A stretch of 64,000 nucleotides of DNA from Naasia sp. (GTDB lineage Bacteria; Actinomycetota; Actinomycetes; Actinomycetales; Microbacteriaceae): positions 57,120 through 121,119 of the forward strand of contig NZ_JAODMK010000017.1 of NCBI RefSeq assembly GCF_025465545.1, written 5' to 3'. The translations under genes were made by a program, and so were the position numbers. Below are positions 35,475 through 44,450 of this stretch, piece after piece. The notes beneath the pieces were generated by a model. That model searched no databases. It worked only from the letters and a program-made list of their open reading frames with translations, and had not been told where the DNA came from. Numbering within the stretch: the first letter of the stretch is position 1; each line of letters opens with the position of its first letter.

Positions 35475-36610
35475 GTCGTCACCTTTCCCGATGCAGGACG
35501 TGCCGAGGAGCGCGGTCCGAAGATCGCCATCACGGACTGCTTCATGCCGACCGGCAGGTAGCTCTGCCCGAGCCGGCGCTTGTTCCCGACGTACTCCGTG
35601 ATCGTCATGAACACGAGGATGAGTCCGACGACCACGAGCAGGAAGTCCGAGTTCAGCCCGACGCTCCGGGCCGCATTGATGCCGCCGTTCGCGAAGACCG
35701 AGTAGAACCCGACGAGCGGGATCGCGGCCAGGGGACTCAGCCGTGCGAGGAAGACGAAGGGCATCACGGCGTCGCCGTAGGCGGGATTCCAGTTCGCGCG
35801 CTGGTAGGTGACGTTGCCGAGCACATCGACCGAGCCCGCTAGGGCGATGAGGGCGCCGGACACGCAGAACAGCAGGATGATCATCCAGCTTCGGCTGATG
35901 CCGACGTGCTGGGCGGCCTTCGGGCTCGCCCCGAAGACGTCGAGTCGGACGCCGAACGAGGTCCGGCTCACCACGAACTGCGCCACCAGGGCGAGCACGA
36001 TCGCGATCACGATGCCGACGTGCACCCGGGTCCCGGCGAGAAAGGGGAGGAGGTCCTCCCGGGGGATCGTCGCGGTCTGCGGCGCCGTCACCTTGGGGTT
36101 GGTGTCGTGCATCGGCCCCTTGATGAGCAGGTTCACGACGCCGATGGCGATGAACGACATGACGAGCGAGGTGATGATCTCGTTGGTGCCGAACCGGGCC
36201 TTCAGGACCGCGGGCACGATCGCCCAGATCGCGCCGACGAGGAGAGAGCCGACGATCAGGATGGCGGTGACGATCCAGCCCGGCAGCACCGGGTAGAGGA
36301 CCGGGCCGAAGCCGGAGGCGACCACCGAGCCGAGCAGATAGGTGCCGTTGTAGCCGAGGTTCCAGAGCTGCCCGCGGAACGAGACGATGAGGCCCAGCGC
36401 GATGATCATCAGCGGGGCCATGAGCCGGAGGCTGTCCTGCCAGTTGCTGCCGGTGAGGCCGTACTTCCAGACGCCGGCGTAGAAATCGAGGGGGTTGCTG
36501 CCCATCGCCACGATGATCAGGCCCGCGACGACGAGCGCCAGGACGACCGGCAGGATGGAGCGCACGAGCCCGTCGGCGATCCGGCGGAAGCGCGGGAGTT
36601 CCTCGATCAT
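35471..36610 (-). CDS. ABC importer permease (importer 2, first subunit)
   Basis: 379 residues, about ten membrane segments; VSFRGQLWNLGYNGTYLLGS and TNEIITSLVMSFIAIGVVNL are the family landmarks. Partner of the 310-residue permease. The start ATG overlaps the ATPase stop by 4 bases. Confidence 0.9.
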   Translation of the reverse strand: MIEELPRFRRIADGLVRSILPVVLALVVAGLIIVAMGSNPLDFYAGVWKYGLTGSNWQDSLRLMAPLMIIALGLIVSFRGQLWNLGYNGTYLLGSVVASGFGPVLYPVLPGWIVTAILIVGSLLVGAIWAIVPAVLKARFGTNEIITSLVMSFIAIGVVNLLIKGPMHDTNPKVTAPQTATIPREDLLPFLAGTRVHVGIVIAIVLALVAQFVVSRTSFGVRLDVFGASPKAAQHVGISRSWMIILLFCVSGALIALAGSVDVLGNVTYQRANWNPAYGDAVMPFVFLARLSPLAAIPLVGFYSVFANGGINAARSVGLNSDFLLVVVGLILVFMTITEYVGNKRRLGQSYLPVGMKQSVMAIFGPRSSARPASGKVTT

Positions 36611-38202
36611 GCGTGCGTCCCCTCGATCGCGCCGGTCATCAGCTGGCCGACCCGCTCCGCCGTGCCGCGGCCGTCATTCTGCACGATGCCGGCGATCTCA
36701 CCGTCCGAGATCACCGCGATGCGGTGCGAGAGCTCGACGAGCTCGTCGAGGTCGGTCGAGAGCAGGAGCACGCTGCCGCCCGACGACGCGAACTCGGTGA
36801 GGATCTGCCGGACCAGCTTCACCGTCTTGAGGTCCAGCCCGTAGGTGGGCTTGTTGACGACGACGAATCGGGCGCCGTCCGTGAGCTCACGGGCGAGAAG
36901 GACCTTCTGGATGTTGCCGCCGGACAGCGTGCCGGCACGGGTCGCGGACGACGGCGTCTTGATCGCGTACTCGCCGATGAGCCGGTCCGCCTCGGCATCC
37001 ACCGCCTTGCGGTTGATCTGTCCGAGCTTCCAGAACGGCGCCTGGCCGATCCGCTTCAGCACCAGGTTGATGGCGACCGACATGCCTGCGACGGTGCCCT
37101 CGTAGAGCCGGTCGTCGGTGACGTAGCGCAGGCCGAGCTTCTGGCGTGCTCGCACGCCGCGGCGGGCGATGTCCTCGCCGTCGAAGCGGATGGAGCCGGC
37201 AGAGGCGGAGCGCTGCCCGGCGACGACCTCGGCGAGCGCGCTCTGGCCGTGGCCGTCGATGCCCGCGATGCCGAGGATCTCGCCCTCATGGACGCTGATC
37301 GAGACGTTGCGGATGTCGGTGTCGTGGCCGTGTCCGTGGGTCGCGACCCCGCTGAGCTGGAGCCGGACCGACTTCGCGCCGCCTCCCCAGTCGTCGACCT
37401 CGCGCCGCGCTTCGGTCGCTCCGGCGAGATCGGCGGCATCGGGGGTCGTGATGTCCTCGCCGAACATCGCCGCGAGGATCGCGCTGTGCGCCTGCGCCTC
37501 GCTGAGCGAGGCGAGCTGCTCCGCACCGATGTGGCCGACGTTCTTGCCGCCGCGGAGGATGGTCACACAGTCGCCGATCTGGTAGGCCTCGCGGAGCTTG
37601 TGGGTGATGAACACCACGGCGAGACCCCGCGCCTTGATCTGGGCGATCGACTCGGCGAGCTTCTCGATCGCCTGCGGGGTGAGCATCGAGGTGGGCTCGT
37701 CGAGGATGAGCAGCCGGCTGCCCTTCCACATCGCCTTCGCGATCTCCACCTGCTGCTGCTGACCGAGGCCGAGGTCGCCGGCGAGGGCCTTCGGGTCGAT
37801 TCGGGCGCCGAGCAGCTCCGAGAGCTCTTCGAGGCGGGCCACTGCCCGCTTCTCGTTGCGCACCAGCCCCGTCTCGCCGAGCATCAGGTTCTCGAGGACG
37901 GTGAACGCGGGGACGAGGGTGGAGTGCTGGTGCACGACGCCGATGCCGAGATCGACGGCCGCCTTGGGGGAGTTGATCGGCGCCGGAGCTCCGTCCACCA
38001 GGATCGTGCCGGAATCCGGCTGCTGCATCCCGGCCAGGATGCTGATCAGCGTCGACTTGCCGGCACCGTTCTCACCGAGCAGGCAGTGCACCTGCCCGCT
38101 GACGATGTCGAGGGAGATGCGGTCGTTGGCCACAACTCCGGGAAACGCCTTGGTGATCTCGCGCAGAGAGATCACTCCCGGCCCAGCCGCCATGCTGCTC
38201 AA
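36607..38202 (-). CDS. ABC importer ATPase, two fused ATP-binding domains (importer 2)
   Basis: 531 residues. Domain 1 is complete (LLGENGAGKSTLISILAG; LGLGQQQQVEIAKA; LLILDEPTSML). Domain 2 is degenerate in Walker A (GIDGHGQSALAEV) and Walker B (VVVNKPTYGLDLK) but keeps LSGGNIQKVLLARE, the same pattern as importer 1. TTG at 38202 has GAGGAG 7 bases upstream; an ATG three codons later is the alternative. Confidence 0.88.
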   Translation of the reverse strand: MSSMAAGPGVISLREITKAFPGVVANDRISLDIVSGQVHCLLGENGAGKSTLISILAGMQQPDSGTILVDGAPAPINSPKAAVDLGIGVVHQHSTLVPAFTVLENLMLGETGLVRNEKRAVARLEELSELLGARIDPKALAGDLGLGQQQQVEIAKAMWKGSRLLILDEPTSMLTPQAIEKLAESIAQIKARGLAVVFITHKLREAYQIGDCVTILRGGKNVGHIGAEQLASLSEAQAHSAILAAMFGEDITTPDAADLAGATEARREVDDWGGGAKSVRLQLSGVATHGHGHDTDIRNVSISVHEGEILGIAGIDGHGQSALAEVVAGQRSASAGSIRFDGEDIARRGVRARQKLGLRYVTDDRLYEGTVAGMSVAINLVLKRIGQAPFWKLGQINRKAVDAEADRLIGEYAIKTPSSATRAGTLSGGNIQKVLLARELTDGARFVVVNKPTYGLDLKTVKLVRQILTEFASSGGSVLLLSTDLDELVELSHRIAVISDGEIAGIVQNDGRGTAERVGQLMTGAIEGTHA

Positions 38203-38243
38203 CAGTCTGCTCCTCGGTCGTTTCCCCGGATGGCCACCTGCGG

Positions 38244-38261
38244 CGGCCCGACGCCGGGCCG
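38244..38261. other. GC hairpin between binding protein and ATPase genes
   Basis: CGGCCCG-ACGC-CGGGCCG, a 7-bp perfect stem in the 105-base gap after the binding-protein gene. Such hairpins commonly lower downstream expression or protect the upstream mRNA, giving an excess of binding protein. Confidence 0.45.
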
Positions 38262-38307
38262 GTGCCTCAGGATCCCCTGGGCGCCGGTCCGGCAGTCGGA
38301 TCTGCCG

Positions 38308-39435
38308 CTACGCGGCCTTCTTGGCGGCGATCACGTCCTTCACTGCGGCGGAGTCCTTCGCCCCGCTCGGCTCGATGGTGCCGGCGTCGATGGCGTCGGT
38401 CGCCGTCTTCACCGCGGCCTTGATCTCGGCGGTCAGGTTCGGGGTGTCCTGGAGGTACAGGCCGCCATTGCCGACCGTCAGCTCGTAGTTCTTGGACCCG
38501 AAGGTTCCCGCTTCCACGTCCTTGATCGCCTGCTCGTAGGTCGCCGTGTAGTCCCAGATGACGGACGTGAGCAGCACGCCCGGGTCGTCCAGTGCCGCGG
38601 TGACATCGCCGATGTCGGCGATGTACTTGACGCCGGGGTGCGCGTTGATCGCCTGGATGTAGCCGAGCGTCGCGCCGTCGCCCATCCCGAACACGACGTC
38701 AGCGCCGCCGGCGATCACGGTCTCGACCGCGGACTTGCCGCCGGCCGAGTCGGCGTAGCCGCTCGCGCTGATCTGGCCGAAGAGCACGGTGATGCCGGAG
38801 TCGACCGAGTAGACGCCCTCGGCGAAGCCGGCGGCCATGTTGAGCCAGTTCACGTCATCCGCCGAGATCACGACGGCTACCGTCTTCGACTCGGTGCTCA
38901 TCGCGGCGGCGATGCCGGCGAGGTAGCCGCCCTGCTGCGCTTCCACGAGCGCCTCGGCCAGCTGACCGGGGACCGGCTCGAGACCCGAGTCCTGCGCGAG
39001 GATCGGAACCTGCATCTGCGCCGACACGGTCTGCGCCGCGACGCCGTAGCCGGAGGCGTGGGCGATCACGAACTGTGCGCCGTCGTCCTTGATGACCTGG
39101 CCGAGGACGGTCTCGGTGTTGTCCCAGCCCGCGTCGGGAACGGAGACGTACTCGAGCCCGAGCTTGTCAGCCGCCGCCTTCGAGTTGGCGATGCCGACCT
39201 GGTTCCACCCGAGGTCGGTCTCGTTCTCCGGGGCGACGAAGGCGATCTTGGTGATCTTGGGGGCAGCGGCACTGCTGCCGGCGGATGCGGAGGTGTCGGT
39301 GCCGGTGTCGGTGCCGGTGCCGCCCGCCTGTGAGGCGCAGCCGCCCAGGCCGATGGTGAGTGCGGTCACGGCCACGAGCGCGCCGAGGCCGGTGACCGTG
39401 CGGCGGGAGATGCCGCTGGTGATTGCTTTGTACAT
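38308..39435 (-). CDS. BMP-family substrate-binding lipoprotein (importer 2)
   Basis: 375 residues. Signal peptide with lipobox TIGLGGCAS (Cys about 29), a Gly/Thr/Ser linker (TGTDTGTDTS) and a BMP domain: KIAFVAPENETDLGWNQVG, AQFVIAHASGYG and GADVVFGMGDGATLGYIQA. First gene of the importer-aminotransferase operon, behind a strong promoter. Ligand predicted to be a B6 vitamer from context; BMP proteins usually bind nucleosides, so this would be an unusual specificity. Confidence 0.85.
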   Translation of the reverse strand: MYKAITSGISRRTVTGLGALVAVTALTIGLGGCASQAGGTGTDTGTDTSASAGSSAAAPKITKIAFVAPENETDLGWNQVGIANSKAAADKLGLEYVSVPDAGWDNTETVLGQVIKDDGAQFVIAHASGYGVAAQTVSAQMQVPILAQDSGLEPVPGQLAEALVEAQQGGYLAGIAAAMSTESKTVAVVISADDVNWLNMAAGFAEGVYSVDSGITVLFGQISASGYADSAGGKSAVETVIAGGADVVFGMGDGATLGYIQAINAHPGVKYIADIGDVTAALDDPGVLLTSVIWDYTATYEQAIKDVEAGTFGSKNYELTVGNGGLYLQDTPNLTAEIKAAVKTATDAIDAGTIEPSGAKDSAAVKDVIAAKKAA

Positions 39436-39513
39436 TGCAGGGAGTCCTCTCCGAGAGTGGGAACCGTCGCAGCCGGTGCGGGTGAATTTCTCACAATGTG
39501 CGTCGGTACCCGG

Positions 39514-39542
39514 ACAGTATGAGAAGAATGGCGGCAGGTCAA
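39514..39542 (-). promoter_or_regulatory. Promoter of importer 2 operon
   Basis: On the minus strand TTGACC (39542-39537), 17-base spacer, TACTGT (39519-39514). The spacer/-10 contains TTCTCATA (39525-39518), a motif repeated at the lactonase promoter. Confidence 0.7.
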
Positions 39543-39628
39543 CGATCCCTGCCATACGTTTACCGACCTGAAACACGACGTGGCCCGGCCAGCCGCAAGG
39601 CTGTTGTTCGAGCGGAGGAGGCGAGCGC

Positions 39629-40084
39629 ATGAACGGTGGACGTCGGCGGATGGCGGCGGCGGTGCTTGCGCTGTCGCTGATGGCGCTGTCCGGCTGCGCG
39701 GGGCCCGCCGGTTCGTCGCTGCAGAGCTCGTCGGCGCCGACGCATCCCGGGCCCAAGGCGCCGCTGTCGCCGGATGACGCCAATGCCCTCGCCCAGCTCG
39801 CCGAGGTGGCCCCGCGGACCTCGACGATCGACCCGGACCTGGCCGACTGGACGGAGTGCTGGCTTCCCAGCGCTCACGTGATTCCCGCGAAGGAGGTGGG
39901 CAACGCGACGACCTGGAAGGTGATCTGCCGCATCCACTGGCACGAGGCGGACAGCACGTCGCGGTATCAGGACACGACCTGCATCGGCGACTTCGCCAAG
40001 GAGCCGATGCTCGACCACTGCTATCGATGGGTCCACTACGACTATGAGCCCGAGTTCGACGATCACCCGGGCGTCCCTGCGTGA
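39629..40084 (+). CDS. Small secreted lipoprotein of unknown function
   Basis: 151 residues. Signal peptide MNGGRRRMAAAVLALSLMA with lipobox LSGC (Cys about 23), a Ser/Pro-rich linker, then a small domain with four more cysteines (ECWLP, VICRI, TTCIG, DHCYRW) likely forming two disulfides. No family recognised. It lies between the two divergent B6 operons, but nothing ties it to the pathway. Confidence 0.65.
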   Translation: MNGGRRRMAAAVLALSLMALSGCAGPAGSSLQSSSAPTHPGPKAPLSPDDANALAQLAEVAPRTSTIDPDLADWTECWLPSAHVIPAKEVGNATTWKVICRIHWHEADSTSRYQDTTCIGDFAKEPMLDHCYRWVHYDYEPEFDDHPGVPA

Positions 40085-40096
40085 CGGGATCAGGCA

Positions 40097-40126
40097 TTGA
40101 CCGCCGTGTCCTGATTCTCATATCCT
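40097..40126 (+). promoter_or_regulatory. Promoter of the lactonase-dehydrogenase-oxidase operon
   Basis: TTGACC (40097-40102), 18-base spacer, TATCCT (40121-40126), with TTCTCATA at 40115-40122 overlapping the -10. Transcription would start about 40 bases before the lactonase ATG. Confidence 0.65.
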
Positions 40127-40169
40127 GAGCGACACTCGCACCCATGTAAGAAAGATCGAGGAGCGCGCG

Positions 40170-40928
40170 ATGGCGGATCCCAAGGTCTACCTGCTCGACG
40201 GCGGCACTCTCGTCATCGACGAGTCCGACGTCCACTGGCACATCAACACCGGCAATCCGGTGCGGTTCCCGGTGTACTCGGTGCTCGTCGAGCACCCCGA
40301 CGGGCTGATCCTGTACGACACCGGCTACGACCTCGAGCACGTGCGGAAGGTCCTGCCCTTCGAGCTTCCGGAGCAGACGCCCGAGCAGACCATCCCGGCC
40401 CAGCTCGCGAAGATCGGCTACAAGCCCGAGGACGTCGACATCGTCGTCAACTCGCACTTCCACTTCGACCATGTCGGCGGGAACAAGCACCTCACCGCGG
40501 CGACGCACCTCATCCACAAGGCCGAGCTCCGCCAGGCGCGGTACCCGGAGCCCTTCGAGCGGCTCGGTTACTCCGACATGTCCTTCGACTTCCCCGGCGT
40601 CGCGTACAAGCCGATCTCCGGCGACTACGAGATCGCTCCCGGCGTGACACTGTTCGAGACCCCCGGCCACACCGTGGGCCACTACTCGATGCTCGTCGAG
40701 CTCGAGCACGACCGGAACATGCTCTTCTGCGGTGACGCCGCCTACACGCGCACGACGCTCGAGAAGGAGTGGATCGCAGGATTCCACCTCGACCCCGCGA
40801 AGTCGGTCGAGGCGATCCGCCGGCTCAACTACCTCGGCCGGGTCAAGGACGCGGACATCTACCCCTCGCACGAGCTCGAGCCCTTCCTGGGCTGGAGGCT
40901 CGCCCCCGAGTACTACGGCGGCAACTGA
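40170..40928 (+). CDS. 4-pyridoxolactonase (metallo-beta-lactamase fold)
   Basis: 252 residues. Hydrolyses 4-pyridoxolactone to 4-pyridoxate. Opens KVYLLDGGTLVIDESDVHWH, shares with Mesorhizobium pyridoxolactonase the DTGYDLEHVRKVLPFE segment and NSHFHFDHVGGNKH (HxHxDH zinc site), followed by TPGHTVGHYSMLVE and the bridging aspartate in FCGDAAYTR. GAGGAG precedes the ATG. First gene of the plus-strand B6 operon. AHL lactonases share the fold but not the N-terminal region. Confidence 0.9.
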   Translation: MADPKVYLLDGGTLVIDESDVHWHINTGNPVRFPVYSVLVEHPDGLILYDTGYDLEHVRKVLPFELPEQTPEQTIPAQLAKIGYKPEDVDIVVNSHFHFDHVGGNKHLTAATHLIHKAELRQARYPEPFERLGYSDMSFDFPGVAYKPISGDYEIAPGVTLFETPGHTVGHYSMLVELEHDRNMLFCGDAAYTRTTLEKEWIAGFHLDPAKSVEAIRRLNYLGRVKDADIYPSHELEPFLGWRLAPEYYGGN

Positions 40929-40976
40929 GCACCGGCACCGACCGTCCCGCAACCGCCACGAACCGAAGGAAGCAGC

Positions 40977-41702
40977 ATGACTGAACGCGTCGCCATCGTG
41001 ACCGGAGCCGCCCAGGGGATCGGCGCGGCCATCGCCAAGGAGCTCGCCGCCGACGGCGTCAAGGTGGTGGTGACCGACATCAACATCGAGGGCGCCACGA
41101 AGGTGGCCGCGGAGATCGGCGGGGTCGCCAAGCGCCTCGACATCTCCGACCCGGAGCAGGCGAACGCGGTCGTCGCCGAGACGGTCGCCGAGCTCGGACG
41201 GCTCGACATCCTCGTGAACAACGCCGGGCTCGTGCCGTTCACCCCCTTCGACGACCTCACCATCGAGCAGTGGCGCCGCACCTTCGCGGTCAACGGCGAG
41301 GGCCTCTTCAACATGACGAAGGCCGCCGTCGAGGCGATGAAGCCGAACAACTACGGGCGCATCGTCAACATCGCCTCGAACACCTTCGTCGCCGGAACCC
41401 CCAACTGCGCCGACTACGTCGCCACCAAGGGCGCCGTCGTCGGCTTCACGCGGGCCGTCGCGGGCGAGATCGGCAAGTACGGCATCAACATCAACGCGGT
41501 CGCCCCCGGCATCACCGCGAGCGAAGGCGTGTTCAGCACCGGGCACGGCGCCGGCTTCGACTACGTCGTTCCCATGCAGGCCGTCAACCGCCGCGGCATG
41601 CCGGCCGACATCGCGCCGGCCGTCGCGTTCCTCGCCTCCGAGAAGGCCGAGTGGATCACCGGTCAGCTGCTCGTCGTCGACGGCGGCCACACCCGCAACT
41701 GA
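40977..41702 (+). CDS. Pyridoxal 4-dehydrogenase (SDR)
   Basis: 241 residues. Short-chain dehydrogenase that oxidises pyridoxal hemiacetal to 4-pyridoxolactone with NAD. TGAAQGIGAAIAKEL cofactor loop, NNAGLVPF, and active site IVNIASNTFVAGTPNCADYV followed by ATK (Ser-Tyr-Lys). The SNTFVAGTPN segment is near-identical to the Mesorhizobium enzyme (from memory). Followed by the oxidase after 11 bases; it hands its product back to the preceding lactonase. Confidence 0.87.
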   Translation: MTERVAIVTGAAQGIGAAIAKELAADGVKVVVTDINIEGATKVAAEIGGVAKRLDISDPEQANAVVAETVAELGRLDILVNNAGLVPFTPFDDLTIEQWRRTFAVNGEGLFNMTKAAVEAMKPNNYGRIVNIASNTFVAGTPNCADYVATKGAVVGFTRAVAGEIGKYGININAVAPGITASEGVFSTGHGAGFDYVVPMQAVNRRGMPADIAPAVAFLASEKAEWITGQLLVVDGGHTRN

Positions 41703-41713
41703 TCTCCGAGCGC

Positions 41714-43252
41714 ATGACCACCGCGAGCGCCGACGTCCTGATCATCGGCGCCGGCTCCGCGGGCTGCGTGCTCGCGAACCGGCTCAGCGCCGATCCGGCA
41801 CGACGGGTCGTCGTGCTGGAGGCCGGAGGCCGGGTCACCGACCCCGACATGCGACGGCCGGAGCTCTGGCCGTTCCTCCAGCATCGGGACTATGACTGGG
41901 ACTACCTCACGGTCCCGCAGCGTGCCCTCGCCGGAAGGCGGTTGAGCTGGGCGCGCGGTCGGGGAATCGGCGGCTCGAGTCTGCTCCACGCGACCGCCCA
42001 CATGCGCGGCTGCCGTGCGGACTACGACCGATGGGTCGCCGCGACCGGGGACGATCGCTGGTCCTGGGACCGGCTGCTTCCGCGTTTCCGCGCGATGGAG
42101 TCCTTCTCCGGCGGGGCCGATGCGGTGCACGGGGCGGACGGCCCGCTCTCGGTGCTCAGTCCCGGTCCGGACCTGCTGAGCCCCCTCGTGCAGGACTTCC
42201 TCGCCGGCGCCGCGTCGCTCGGCGTGCCCCGAATCGCCGACCACAACGGCGGCGAGATGCTCGGCGCCACCCCGAACTCGCTCACTCTCCGAGACGGCGA
42301 GCGGATGACCGTCGCCGACGCCTACCTCGACCCGGTGATGGACCGGCCGAACCTCGCGGTGCTCACCGGGGTGATCGTGCAGCGACTGCGCATCTCCCGA
42401 GGCCGCGTCACGGGTGCCGAGGTGCTCGTGCACGGCAAGCCGATGGACATCGCCGCCGGGACCGTGATCCTCGCCGCCGGTTCGATCGGGAATCCGCTGC
42501 TGCTCATGCGCTCCGGCGTCGGCGACCCTGAGGTGCTCGGCGCGGCCGGCGTGGCGACGGTCGTGGAGTCGCGCGGGGTGGGCAAGAACCTGCACGACCA
42601 CCTCCTCGGCGCGGGCAACCTGTACCGCTCGGCGAAGCCCGTGCCGCCGAGTCGCCTCAACCTCTCCGAATCGATGTCGTACCAGTCGGCGAAGGGCTTC
42701 GGCGAGACCGCCGGACCCGTCGACATCGTGGTGGGCTGCGTGGTCGCGCCCAGCGTCTCCGAGTCCTTCTCGCCGGACGTCGGGCCGGGGGAGGGCTTCA
42801 CCCTGCTCTTCGGGGTCACCAATCCGACGAGCCGCGGGCAGCTGTGCATCAGCGGCCCCTCCATCGACGACGCCCCGACCATCGATCCCAACTACTTGGA
42901 CACCGAGCACGACCGGGCGATGTTCCGGCTCGCGCTGGACCGCGCCCGCCAGATCGGCTCGACCCAGGCCCTCGCGGGCTGGCGTGCCGAGGAGCTGCTG
43001 CCGGGGCCCGGCGTGAGCAGCGAGGACGACGTGGACGCCTTTCTCGCCCGTGCCGCCGTCACCCACCACCACCCGGTCGGCACCCTGCGGATGGGCGCGG
43101 ACGACGGGGCGCCGGTGACCCCCGATCTCGGCTTCCGCGGCCTTGACGGCCTCTCCATCGTCGACGCCTCCGTCATCCCCTCGATCACGGCAGGCCCGGT
43201 GCATGCGCCCGTCCTGGCGATCGCCGAGGAGTTCGCCGCCGGATTCGACTGA
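41714..43252 (+). CDS. pno: GMC-family FAD oxidoreductase, pyridoxine 4-oxidase type
   Basis: 512 residues. FAD motif LIIGAGSAGCVLANRLS at the N-terminus, GMC signature GRGIGGSSLLHATAHMRG, and C-terminal VTHHHPVGTLRMG with the catalytic histidine pair. Pyridoxine 4-oxidases, including one from Microbacterium luteolum, are GMC enzymes, and the gene sits between pyridoxal dehydrogenase and other B6 genes. Since no separate 4-pyridoxate dehydrogenase is visible, it could instead (or also) serve that later step. Confidence 0.8.
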   Translation: MTTASADVLIIGAGSAGCVLANRLSADPARRVVVLEAGGRVTDPDMRRPELWPFLQHRDYDWDYLTVPQRALAGRRLSWARGRGIGGSSLLHATAHMRGCRADYDRWVAATGDDRWSWDRLLPRFRAMESFSGGADAVHGADGPLSVLSPGPDLLSPLVQDFLAGAASLGVPRIADHNGGEMLGATPNSLTLRDGERMTVADAYLDPVMDRPNLAVLTGVIVQRLRISRGRVTGAEVLVHGKPMDIAAGTVILAAGSIGNPLLLMRSGVGDPEVLGAAGVATVVESRGVGKNLHDHLLGAGNLYRSAKPVPPSRLNLSESMSYQSAKGFGETAGPVDIVVGCVVAPSVSESFSPDVGPGEGFTLLFGVTNPTSRGQLCISGPSIDDAPTIDPNYLDTEHDRAMFRLALDRARQIGSTQALAGWRAEELLPGPGVSSEDDVDAFLARAAVTHHHPVGTLRMGADDGAPVTPDLGFRGLDGLSIVDASVIPSITAGPVHAPVLAIAEEFAAGFD

Positions 43253-43284
43253 CCGCGCGATCCGACCTTCGACCAGGGAGACCC

Positions 43285-44409
43285 ATGAGCACACTCACCG
43301 ATCAGGACGTCCTCGACAGGGTCGCCGCCCGAGAGCCCGATATCCGGGCGGTCTCGGCCTTCGTGCTCGCGCATCCGGAGCTCGGGCACGATGAGCACGC
43401 GACGTCCCGGGAACTCGCCGACCGGCTGGAGCGCGCGGGCTACCAGGTGCAGCGCGGCGCGGGCGATCTCGCCACCGCCTTCCGCGCCGAGCTCGCCACC
43501 GGGCGACCCGGCGGCACCGTCGGGCTGCTCGCCGTCTACGACGCCGCGCCGGCCCACCGAACCTCCGACGGTGCGACCGTCCCGACCCATTCCTGCGGCC
43601 ACTCCGCGCAGTCCGCGGGCGTTCTCGGCGCCGCCCTCGCCCTGGCCGACCTGCGCGACTCGCTCACCGGCACGGTCGTCGTGGTCGGCTGCCCGGCCGA
43701 CGAGATCCACGCCCCCGGAACGCAGCGCCTGGGCAGCGGCAAGGCGCTCACCGCTGCCCGCGGGGTGTGGCGCGGCGTCGACGCCGCCCTCTACGCGCAC
43801 CCGGAATTCCTCGACGCGGTGTGGTCCGAGTCGCTCGAGATGCGGCGGGAGACGGCGGTCGTCTCGGGAGGGCGCACCCTGCGGAACGATCTCGAGCCCG
43901 TCCCGTACGCGGCGTTCCGCCGGCTCGGGGCGCTGCTTCAGACCCTGGACCGTTCCCGCGTCATGGTGGAGACCGTCGTGCTCGACGGCGACGTCGAGGA
44001 GGGGTCCGGTCTCTCACTCCGCGCGCAGTTCCTCGTGTTCGCCACGTCGGCGGAGGAGATCGACACCCTCCTCGAGCCGGTCCGGCAGGCCCTTCCCGAC
44101 GCCGTCTGGGAGCGGGGAAACGCGATCGAGGCCATCCGTCCGGACGCCCGCGTGACCGCCGTCGTGCAGGACGCGCTGGCCGCCGCCGGGCGTCCTGTGC
44201 GGCTCGGCGTCCCGCCGCTTCCGTTCGCGACGGACTTCGGCAACGTGACCCGGGTCGTCCCCGCCGCGCTCATCGGTGTCGGCCGCCCCGACGGGTGGGC
44301 CTTCCACACGGAGGGCGGCGAGCCGCAGTTCGCGGGCCCGGAGGGCGCGGCGATGGCACGCGGCATCGCGGAGGTGCTCGCCCTCGCCGGGCGCCGACTC
44401 ACGGCCTGA
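43285..44409 (+). CDS. M20-family amidohydrolase in the B6 operon
   Basis: 374 residues, M20 peptidase/AbgB-PM20D2-like. Metal-site motif PTHSCGHSAQSAG departs from the usual HxCGHD-x-H: Asp is Ser and the next His is Gln, as in the AbgB/PM20D2 branch. Later VVVGCPADEIHAPGTQR and ALYAHPEF carry further ligands. AGGGAGA precedes the ATG. Cleaves some amide; no step of the known B6 pathway requires it, so it may release pyridoxal from conjugates or be an alternative acetamide hydrolase. Function is open. Confidence 0.65.
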   Translation: MSTLTDQDVLDRVAAREPDIRAVSAFVLAHPELGHDEHATSRELADRLERAGYQVQRGAGDLATAFRAELATGRPGGTVGLLAVYDAAPAHRTSDGATVPTHSCGHSAQSAGVLGAALALADLRDSLTGTVVVVGCPADEIHAPGTQRLGSGKALTAARGVWRGVDAALYAHPEFLDAVWSESLEMRRETAVVSGGRTLRNDLEPVPYAAFRRLGALLQTLDRSRVMVETVVLDGDVEEGSGLSLRAQFLVFATSAEEIDTLLEPVRQALPDAVWERGNAIEAIRPDARVTAVVQDALAAAGRPVRLGVPPLPFATDFGNVTRVVPAALIGVGRPDGWAFHTEGGEPQFAGPEGAAMARGIAEVLALAGRRLTA

Positions 44410-44450
44410 GCAGCCACCCGCGCCCACGTCGCGGCCGCCCGGTTCCTTCC

